From Acidobacteriota bacterium (GTDB lineage: Bacteria > Acidobacteriota > Vicinamibacteria > Vicinamibacterales > JAKQTR01), in assembly GCA_026393755.1 (NCBI GenBank), contig JAPKZO010000035.1, positions 1 through 48,041 on the forward strand: a stretch of DNA of 48,041 nt, read 5' to 3'. The notes below the pieces were generated by a model. That model had not been told where the DNA came from. It was given only the letters and a program-made list of their open reading frames with translations, and made no database searches. The translations under genes were made by a program, and so were the position numbers. Position 1 is the first letter of the stretch. Every line of letters starts with the position of its first letter. Below are positions 42,385-48,041 of this stretch, in pieces.

Positions 42385-43008
42385 ATGAGGCTGAAGGCAA
42401 GGCATCTGCTGGCATCGGTAAGAGGCTTCACGATCGCGGAGATGGCCGTAATCCTCACTGTGACGACCGTTGTGGCAGGCGCGGTGGCCCCCTCGGTCCA
42501 GGACTACATCTCCGAGACCAGATACCAGCGCGCGATTCGCGATACGCGCGCGATCGCGGCGGCGGTGTCGCGTTTCGACGGAGACATGCGGGATCAGTCG
42601 AACGTGGCGCGCGGCTGGGCGACGTTCGACGTACTGGCTGGCCCGGGTGCGGCCCCATCGGTCGGTGTCGGAGGCGATGCCGCATGGGTCGCGCCACTTG
42701 GCGCGTCGGGAATCGGGGCATTCGACGATCAGCTCGTGACCAATGCTGCCGGATACAGCGTGCTCGCTCGGGCTGGAACCGGATCGAGCCGGGGATGGCG
42801 GGGCCCGTACCTCGATGCCGGCATCCGGCCCGATCCGTGGGGACACCGGTACGCGATCAACATCAGCGCGCTCTCGAGCGGGGCGAGCCGCACAGTGGTC
42901 GTGTCGGCGGGGCCCAACGGCCAGATTGAGACAGCGTTCCAGGGAGCGGCCATTTTTGCGGGAGGCGATGACCTGATTGCAGTAGTGGCGCCGGCGCGCC
43001 AGAAGTGA
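42385..43008 (+). CDS. Type IV pilin/pseudopilin-like protein
   Basis: A 207-aa protein with a prepilin leader: RGFTIAEMAVILTVTTVVAG, cleaved after the Gly with a conserved E at +5 of the mature form. The mature N-terminus is the hydrophobic helix. The globular part has RGPYLDAGIRPDPWGHRYAI and VVSAGPNGQIET, like the C-terminal loop of type II secretion GspG-type pseudopilins. AGAGGAA lies before the ATG. It is alone between regulator genes, with no pilus assembly genes in the window. Confidence 0.82.
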   Translation: MRLKARHLLASVRGFTIAEMAVILTVTTVVAGAVAPSVQDYISETRYQRAIRDTRAIAAAVSRFDGDMRDQSNVARGWATFDVLAGPGAAPSVGVGGDAAWVAPLGASGIGAFDDQLVTNAAGYSVLARAGTGSSRGWRGPYLDAGIRPDPWGHRYAINISALSSGASRTVVVSAGPNGQIETAFQGAAIFAGGDDLIAVVAPARQK

Positions 43009-43059
43009 GTATGCTGAGCAGGCACACGGCGGGGTACGCGGTGGACCTCAGGAGATCCG

Positions 43060-44208
43060 GTGATGTGGCCAGTGCTGCTCGTTGATGATGAACATCTGAT
43101 TCGCGACGTGATGAGGCGGTGGCTCGAGACTCTGGGTTACGAACCGGCAGAGGCGGCCAGCGCCGAGGAAGCGCTCGAGGTGATGGCGAAGCGTCCCGCC
43201 GCTGTGGCCTTCTGCGACATCGCGATGCCCGGCCACGATGGGCTCTGGCTTGCCGAACGTCTGCGAGCGCTCTATCCGGACACGGCCGTCATCATGGTGA
43301 CCGGCACGCAGGAAGTCGATGCGGCGCTCACGAGCCTTCACGCGGGGGCGGTTGATTATCTGGCCAAGCCATTCACGCGAGAGCAACTGCGCGATTCGAT
43401 GCGGCTGGGGATGAAGTGGCATCGGAACGCCATCAGGGCCCGGCAGCGGGCTGCCACGCTGGAAGTCGAGCTGAGAGAGCGGCTGGCACCGCTGGCGGAC
43501 TACCTGAACCGGATCCCGGTGACGTCGAATGGGGCGCTCAACCAGATGCTGGAGTCGCTCGGCCTGGACCGCGTCACGCTCGAGCACAGCCAGCGCGTGT
43601 CGATGATCTCGGTCAATCTCTCCCTGGCCCTAGGACTCAGAAGCCCGGAACTGGCTGATATCGAGCGGGCTGCGCTGCTGCACGATGTCGGGAGATTGTC
43701 GCTGCCCAAGACGATCTTGAGCAAGCCGGCCTCGCTGACCGAGGAGGAGCACGCGGTGATCCGGCTGCAGCCGAAACTGGTCCACGAAATCATCAAGACC
43801 TGCCCGTTTCTGGAGCCTGCCGCAGATCTCGTCCGATCGGCGTATGAACGCTTCGACGGGACAGGCTATCCATGGGGGCTCAAGGGCGAAGAGATTCCCC
43901 TTGGGGCTCGCATCATTGCCGCCGCGGATGCGTTTGACGCGATGACGCACCAGAGGCTCCACCGAGACGCCCGCGCATTGCCGGAGGCGCTGTTTGAGAT
44001 TCAGCGTTGCCGAGGCACGCAGTTCGATCCGATCGTCGTCGATGCACTCCTGAAGGTCGCCAGCCTCCACTGGCACCGAGGCGCTCCCAAGGTGGTCAGC
44101 GGAGAGTCCGTGGACAACCCGCACGACGCGGCGTCCCTGCTGCGGGAGGGAAATCTCGACGCAGACGACGATCCTGATCATCGGGAAGATCTGGGTTCGC
44201 TTGGATGA
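43060..44208 (+). CDS. Response regulator with degenerate HD-GYP domain
   Basis: A 382-aa protein. The receiver (1-120) has D9-D10, D53 (AFCDIAMPG) and K in VDYLAKPF. The HD domain begins near 165 (LEHSQRVSMISVNLSLALG), with the HD pair kept in LLHDVGRLSLP. The ligand at the usual HxxxG is Q (RLQPKLVHE), and the HHE triplet is AYE (VRSAYERFDGTGYPWGLKGE), while GYP is kept. Loss of these metal ligands suggests a non-catalytic domain, perhaps a c-di-GMP-responsive or protein-binding one. The C-terminal tail is acidic. Confidence 0.87.
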   Translation: MMWPVLLVDDEHLIRDVMRRWLETLGYEPAEAASAEEALEVMAKRPAAVAFCDIAMPGHDGLWLAERLRALYPDTAVIMVTGTQEVDAALTSLHAGAVDYLAKPFTREQLRDSMRLGMKWHRNAIRARQRAATLEVELRERLAPLADYLNRIPVTSNGALNQMLESLGLDRVTLEHSQRVSMISVNLSLALGLRSPELADIERAALLHDVGRLSLPKTILSKPASLTEEEHAVIRLQPKLVHEIIKTCPFLEPAADLVRSAYERFDGTGYPWGLKGEEIPLGARIIAAADAFDAMTHQRLHRDARALPEALFEIQRCRGTQFDPIVVDALLKVASLHWHRGAPKVVSGESVDNPHDAASLLREGNLDADDDPDHREDLGSLG

Positions 44209-44672
44209 CGCGGATCCTCGAGTGACACCTTCCAGCGACGCGTCGTTTCGGGTCGCCGAGCGCTCTCATCTTCGTCTTCGCTTCTGGGCTGTGGCGACCT
44301 AACAGCCCGTGGTGGAAGTCGGTCGTCGCACCGAGACCGACGATGCGCCCGGATCGCAAGGCGCGAGACGCGAGAATATCGGGAATATTTGAGCGTTGAG
44401 CAACGCGGCGAGGCGGGATGCAGCGTCGGTCGAATGCAGACTGACTTGCACCACGGGCTGCTAAGGGCGACTGGCGTCCGAAGAGTCTCTTCGGCTGGTC
44501 ATTTCGACGGACAACGACATCCCCTGCAAAGTCCCGGAAATTCGGCAACGAGGACATTCTCGTGGAATTTCGCCGAAAGCAAAACCATACGAACGTTCGG
44601 TAAGTATGATAGAATGCCTTTTGGAAGCACGTCTCTCCCGATGGGCTTCAGTCCCCGGATAGCGAGGTCATC
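44209..44672. other. Intergenic region with MITE and a palindrome
   Basis: Apart from the element at 44,303-44,460, the part before the next gene holds CGAACGTTCG (about 44,590) and AT-rich sequence (TAAGTATGATAGAAT) that may be a promoter of the secreted protein. No gene is supported. Confidence 0.5.
44303..44460. mobile_element. 158-bp MITE-like element with CTAA target duplication
   Basis: The terminal inverted repeats begin CAGCCCGTGGTG and match at 20 of the first 22 positions (AAGTC and GTC are also shared). CTAA lies on both sides (44,299-44,302 and 44,461-44,464), a 4-bp duplication of the YTAR type used by IS5-like elements. There is no transposase gene. Similar ends stand alone at 15,846-15,857 and 14,168-14,177. 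Confidence 0.7.
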
Positions 44673-45119
44673 ATGCGTTCCCGTTCAACCGTCCTTATAC
44701 TTGGCGCCCTGATTCTGCTGTGCGGATTCGTTCCCTCGACCTCGGCGCAGACAACGTCGAACACCCAGTTTGAAGCCGCCGGAACCGATGCCGCCAGGGT
44801 CCAGGCGTTTCTTGCCACGTTGCAGGACGCACTGGCCATGGAGAACCACTTGAAGGTGGCCTCACTCATAAAGTATCCGCTCGACGCGTGGGCCGACGGC
44901 CAGACCGTCAAGATCAGAAACGATTCTGACCTGCTCGCGCGGTACCGTCAGATCTTCGATGCCTCGCTCCGCCGATCGATTGCCGAGGCGCGCGTCTCGT
45001 CGCTGGCGGTGAGCGCCGATGGCGTGGCGCTTGAGGGCGGCAGGCTGTGCCTCAAGGCCGGCGAGAAGGGGCGGGGGCTGAAGATCGTGAAGATCGGCGA
45101 ACCCGCGCCAATCCGGTAA
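44673..45119 (+). CDS. Small secreted protein of unknown function
   Basis: A 148-aa protein with a signal peptide (LILGALILLCGFVPSTSAQ; cleavage after SAQ or ahead of TTS). The rest looks like a small alpha+beta domain: FLATLQDALAMENHLKVASL, then IFDASLRRSIAEARVSSLAV and a short beta end (GGRLCLKAGEKG). It resembles secreted NTF2/SnoaL-like folds in layout, but I cannot assign it. It starts with ATG behind GCGAGG. The gene is single and is followed by a tRNA-Ser on the same strand. Confidence 0.75.
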   Translation: MRSRSTVLILGALILLCGFVPSTSAQTTSNTQFEAAGTDAARVQAFLATLQDALAMENHLKVASLIKYPLDAWADGQTVKIRNDSDLLARYRQIFDASLRRSIAEARVSSLAVSADGVALEGGRLCLKAGEKGRGLKIVKIGEPAPIR

Positions 45120-45256
45120 GCGACTGCCCTCGCTGGTGCTGACACGCAACCTCGGGCGTGCTCCGCGCAGCCCGCGGCGGGGCCGAACGCTCGTGCTAAG
45201 ATCAAAAGCCTCACAGCCTCTCGCGGCCTGCCGTGAGCGAGCAGAGCGAGTCGAAC

Positions 45257-45346
45257 GGAGAGATGTCCGAGTGGCTGAAGGAGCACGCTTGGAAAGCGTG
45301 TGTAGGGGAAACTCTACCGAGGGTTCGAATCCCTCTCTCTCCGCCA
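45257..45346 (+). tRNA. tRNA-Ser(GGA)
   Basis: A 90-nt class II tRNA with encoded CCA. The acceptor stem is GGAGAGA with TCTCTCC and discriminator G. The anticodon arm is CACGC / loop TTGGAAA / GCGTG, so the anticodon is GGA. The long variable arm is GTAGGGGAAACTCTAC. The T arm is GAGGG TTCGAAT CCCTC. An integrase gene ends 11 bp downstream, which marks this tRNA as the target of a second island. Confidence 0.96.
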
Positions 45347-45357
45347 ACTAACCTGTT

Positions 45358-46473
45358 CTACCGAAGCAACTTAACGGCTTCGCCTTTCGCCGTCTCCAAC
45401 ATGTCTCCACGTTCTCGGCGGAAATCGAGCAACTGAACGGCCGTTCCGAGCGCCGCGGGACTCAGGTGCATGTACCGCTGCGTCGTGATCAAGTCCTGGT
45501 GCCCGGCCAGTTCCTGGATCGCCCGGGCGGGTGCTCCGAGCATCGCCAGGTGCGAACAGAACGAGTGGCGCAGCATGTGCGGACCATTGTTGACGAGGCC
45601 CGCTTTCCGCGCTGCCCGACGGACGAACCCTTGAACCAGACCTTCGGTCAGTGGAGTCCCATCGTCCTGATACAGCACCAACGATCCGCGAAGGTGCCGA
45701 TTATCCTTCAGTGCCGTCGCGAGACGGTTGGTCAGCGGAACGTACCGAAGCCGGCCGCCTTTCGGTGACGCGACTTGCCCCTTCCAGGCTGACCGCTGCA
45801 CGCACACCTGCCGCTTGGCGAAGTCGATGTCGGTCCACTCGAGCGCGACCATCTCACCCAGTCGCAATCCCGCCTCGCCCGACAACAACACCAGCAGATA
45901 GGCGCGAGGGTCCGTTACCTTCGCGGCTGCGACGAGTCGCTCGAATTCATCGAAGTCATAGAATCGAGTCGACCCCTTCGACACCGGAAGCAATTTGACG
46001 GAGCACGCCATCCTCTCGATGACGTCCCACTCCACCGACTTCTTCAGCATCACGTTCAGCACCGTCAGAATGTTGTTGACCGTTTTCGGGGCCTTCTTCA
46101 GCAAGCGATGTTTCAATCGCTGCACGTCCTCGTTGAGAATCGTGTTCAGCGACTTCGCACCGAGTGACGGCGAGAGATGGACCCTGACGATCATCTCTTT
46201 CGCCGCGACTCCACTGGCCTTCTGTCGATTCGCGCGTGCGTATCCGTCCAAGAAACGTGGCGCGAATTCATCAAGTGTGGGCACCTCCTTCCGCGATTGG
46301 GGCACGCCGTGTTGCAGCAGATGCCGCTCGCGGTCTTCGCCCCATCGGACGGCCGCCGACCTTGACGAGACCGGGGCCTTGGCCCGCTCTCGTCGTCGCG
46401 ACCCGTTCGGCAGCCGGACGGTGATGTCCAGTTCCCAGCCGCCACTTCGATACGGTCGGATCTTCACGCTCAT
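45358..46473 (-). CDS. Tyrosine-recombinase integrase of island 2
   Basis: A 371-aa phage-type integrase. Catalytic residues are R204 (EAGLRLGE), H299-x-x-R302 (HMLRHSFCSH), H325 (LAGHQD) and Y334 (TQRYMHLS). The N-terminus is an arm-binding domain with a Lys/Arg-rich beta unit (MSVKIRPYRSGGWELDITVR), and the core-binding domain spans about 68-165. I chose ATG 46,473, with GGGGAG 9 nt ahead; TTG 46,479 is an alternative. It follows the excisionase gene directly, so both are coexpressed, and reads toward tRNA-Ser(GGA), the opposite arrangement to island 1. Confidence 0.95.
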   Translation of the reverse strand: MSVKIRPYRSGGWELDITVRLPNGSRRRERAKAPVSSRSAAVRWGEDRERHLLQHGVPQSRKEVPTLDEFAPRFLDGYARANRQKASGVAAKEMIVRVHLSPSLGAKSLNTILNEDVQRLKHRLLKKAPKTVNNILTVLNVMLKKSVEWDVIERMACSVKLLPVSKGSTRFYDFDEFERLVAAAKVTDPRAYLLVLLSGEAGLRLGEMVALEWTDIDFAKRQVCVQRSAWKGQVASPKGGRLRYVPLTNRLATALKDNRHLRGSLVLYQDDGTPLTEGLVQGFVRRAARKAGLVNNGPHMLRHSFCSHLAMLGAPARAIQELAGHQDLITTQRYMHLSPAALGTAVQLLDFRRERGDMLETAKGEAVKLLR

Positions 46474-46479
46474 CGCCAA

Positions 46480-46746
46480 TTACTCCCCTGGCGATGACGC
46501 GCGCTTCTGGTCCAGCCAGTTTAGCAGGTCGTCGGCACGCAGCAGCACTCGCCGGCGGATGTGAAGAACCCCCGGCAACTGCCGCCGTTCGGTCATCGCG
46601 TAGATGGCACGTCGCGTTGTGCGGAGAAGCGTTGCGGCCTCGTCGACGGTGAGAAGGACGGGTAGCCCGCCAATCGGTGCGGGCGGGCGGCCGGACACAC
46701 GCTCCCCGCGTGCTGTGGCTCCAGTGGCGGTCGGAACGAGACTCAT
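46480..46746 (-). CDS. Excisionase-family HTH protein of island 2
   Basis: An 88-aa MerR-like HTH protein: VLLTVDEAATLLRTTRRAIY, then AMTERRQLPGVLHIRRRVLL and DDLLNWLDQK, the classic HTH-17/excisionase pattern. GGAGG stands 7 nt before ATG 46,746, which fixes the start. It should bend DNA at the att region and promote excision by the integrase encoded next. Confidence 0.87.
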   Translation of the reverse strand: MSLVPTATGATARGERVSGRPPAPIGGLPVLLTVDEAATLLRTTRRAIYAMTERRQLPGVLHIRRRVLLRADDLLNWLDQKRASSPGE

Positions 46747-46868
46747 AATGTGACCTCCGGCCATGGCGTTTTCATGGGACCGATCCTCTTGCTTGTAGCG
46801 ACTCGGGCAGCGTTCGACGAGGCCGGACGCCGCCCCATGGCGGCGTCCGGATATCTGCCGACGCGCGA

Positions 46869-47108
46869 CTACGGCGCGCGCTCCTCGGCCACCTGCTGTT
46901 CGTAGCACGCGTACGCCTGCAGCATCAGGTCGCGAATGACGCCGCCGTATTCGGCAGCTTGAGCGACCCTGAGCCAGGACATCACACGCACTTCTCTTGA
47001 GATCGCTTTCATCCGCTCGCCCTCGTCGCGCGGTGCATGCTCATCTCGCGGCACCGTGCGCCGACGTTCGCCTTCTGGACTTGCCAACCGAACGACTCGA
47101 GTGGCCAT
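46869..47108 (-). CDS. Small hypothetical protein of island 2
   Basis: A 79-aa protein (MATRVVRLASPEGERRRTVP) with a basic first half and a helical C-terminus (VAQAAEYGGVIRDLMLQAYA, ending QQVAEERAP). I do not recognise it. It lies 122 bp upstream of the excisionase gene on the same strand and could be a regulator or accessory factor of the integration module. The frame stays open far upstream, so an earlier start is possible, but the upstream part is repeat sequence. Confidence 0.5.
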   Translation of the reverse strand: MATRVVRLASPEGERRRTVPRDEHAPRDEGERMKAISREVRVMSWLRVAQAAEYGGVIRDLMLQAYACYEQQVAEERAP

Positions 47109-47467
47109 GTTGGGATCCTTCCGGCAGATGCTCGGCTCATGTGAAGCCGCCGCCGAGCCCGAGCGACGGACGTGGCACAGCGAAGTCCAGGCGGCCGAAC
47201 GCCGTTCCGCAAACAGCAGGACCGGCATACCCGAGCAGGGGCGTTGCTTCTGACCGACCGCCGCCGTCGTGGGCAGCGACGCACCGCAAGTTTCCGCCAA
47301 GATTCCGGTCGGTTCGGATGAGAGAGGCACGGGCAGAAAGTGAGCGGCGCCCCGGCTGAGGATCGCGGACGCCGGAGTGTGGCTGTGTGCGTTCCGATTC
47401 TGACATCGTCGCACCCGATTCCGCCGGTGGGTGGGGTCTTCCGAATCACCCAGGTCGACAAGTCGTT
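47109..47467. other. Gap without a supported gene
   Basis: I find no convincing frame, RNA or hairpin between the small protein and the shared repeat. Confidence 0.45.
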
Positions 47468-48041
47468 GATGATGGCCTGTGGAAGCTCGTGCAAGACGTT
47501 TCGGGGTCGCGCGCCTTGCAAAGAACTTGTGGGAGCCGAGTACCACTGTTCCTGTCGGCTTCCACAGTTCTGGCAGCTTCCACAGGCCGTTGACGCTCGT
47601 GATCATGTGGCCCTCAGCACCGCGCCGCCGCGACCAGCGATCGTCTTCGAGTGGAACCGACCCCGCTCCCCGCCACGGGCTGCGATCGGTAGCAACGACG
47701 ATGGCCCTCTGCTCGGAATCGCCGCGACGGATCAGCGTTACCGTGCCGTACCCATCCAGTTCTCCATCGCAGCCTGGGACATGAATTCCGTCTTGCCCTT
47801 CTGTAAGCAAAAGATGGGTGCGTCCAGCCGGATGTTGACGGCTTCGCGAGCATGCTTGGGTTGCCGTGCGATGAGCGGCATGAGGATGTCTAACTTGCTT
47901 GCACGAATCCGGGACGCCGCAGCGGAGCAGTTCGTGGATTGGGCAAGCAGAATCTGACGCCTGACGGGTGGGGCGAGGGAGGGAGCGACCCCCGAAGATG
48001 AGCCGGCCCGTGGCCCGGCTCGGGCGGACCAGGCCGCCCAA
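47468..48041. repeat. ~600-bp repeat, copy 2 (island 2), cut by the window end
   Basis: Homologous to 2699-3310 in the same orientation. The minus strand has the matching small frame at 47,737-47,880 (MPLIARQPKHAREAVNIRLD). The left arm of the 24-bp hairpin is at 47,979-48,002, and the partner arm would lie just past the window. Confidence 0.72.

Larger units (their letters stand above)
45323..48041. mobile_element. Second tRNA-Ser island, left part only
   Basis: It comprises a tyrosine integrase reading toward the tRNA, an excisionase, a small protein, and the repeat shared with island 1. The right end and attR lie outside the window, so its size and cargo are unknown. The tRNA 3' end at 45,323-45,346 is the presumed attL. 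Confidence 0.7.

Noticed and set aside
44585-44605. SOS box at CGAACGTTCG
   Set aside because: The spacing does not fit any LexA box I know, and a 10-bp palindrome in GC-rich DNA is not rare.
46869-48041. Minus-strand open frame through the shared repeat to the window end
   Set aside because: Only its last ~79 codons look like protein. The upstream part is repeat sequence, and its counterpart in copy 1 is not conserved as a single protein.
1-48041. CRISPR arrays and prophage structural genes
   Set aside because: No short direct repeats with regular spacers and no capsid, tail, terminase or cas genes were seen.

Overview
The window is a GC-rich bacterial chromosome segment. Diderm features are plain: a tripartite RND efflux pump with a TolC-like outer-membrane protein, a lipoprotein and many signal peptides. 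Gene content, codon use and intergenic repeat style resemble Acidobacteriota, perhaps Vicinamibacteria-like, but no rRNA or marker gene here proves it, so the taxon is a moderate to low confidence inference.

Region 1 (1-13,301) is tadA and a tRNA-Ser(CGA), followed by a 12.36-kb integrative island. A tyrosine integrase reads away from the tRNA, and a 24-bp copy of the tRNA 3' end recurs at 13,278-13,301, giving clear attL and attR. The cargo is defence-like. A minus-strand operon holds a LexA/S24 repressor, a ComEC-like metallo-beta-lactamase protein, a triple E2-E1-JAB ubiquitin-conjugation fusion and a four-TM protein, tightly coupled by 4- to 8-nt overlaps. Divergent from it is a zinc-ribbon DNA methyltransferase with a PD-(D/E)XK nuclease-like partner. 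The LexA-E2/E1/JAB-MBL-4TM operon is the most interesting system in the window.

Region 2 (13,302-17,390) is accessory DNA: a MntA/HepT module, a secreted protein, an AbrB/VapC module with a palindromic operator, a 5'-truncated Doc toxin, and diverged ~215-bp repeats placed after the toxin-antitoxin pairs.

Region 3 (17,433-23,801) is metabolic and transport: a hydroxyacid-oxoacid transhydrogenase-like Fe-ADH, a DUF1028 lipoprotein, a GT9 glycosyltransferase, and hydroxyethylthiazole kinase between two LysE-type exporters.

Region 4 (23,847-34,115) is an efflux/envelope unit: a Gly-rich secreted protein, RND permease, adaptor, TolC-like protein, beta-propeller and PepSY-like protein on the minus strand, with an OmpR-type regulator and sensor kinase divergent from them, probably their controller.

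Region 5 (34,096-44,208) has a frameshifted membrane-protein gene, an M1 peptidase whose 5' end lies in a REP-like inverted repeat, a cyclophilin, glycogen branching enzyme, and a signalling cluster: an HD-GYP regulator, a Fis-HTH regulator, a pseudopilin and a second HD-GYP regulator with degenerate metal ligands.

Region 6 (44,209-48,041) has a 158-bp MITE-like element with CTAA target duplications, a small secreted protein, tRNA-Ser(GGA), and the start of a second tRNA-Ser island (integrase, excisionase, small protein) that runs off the window. Both islands carry the same ~600-bp repeat next to their integration modules.
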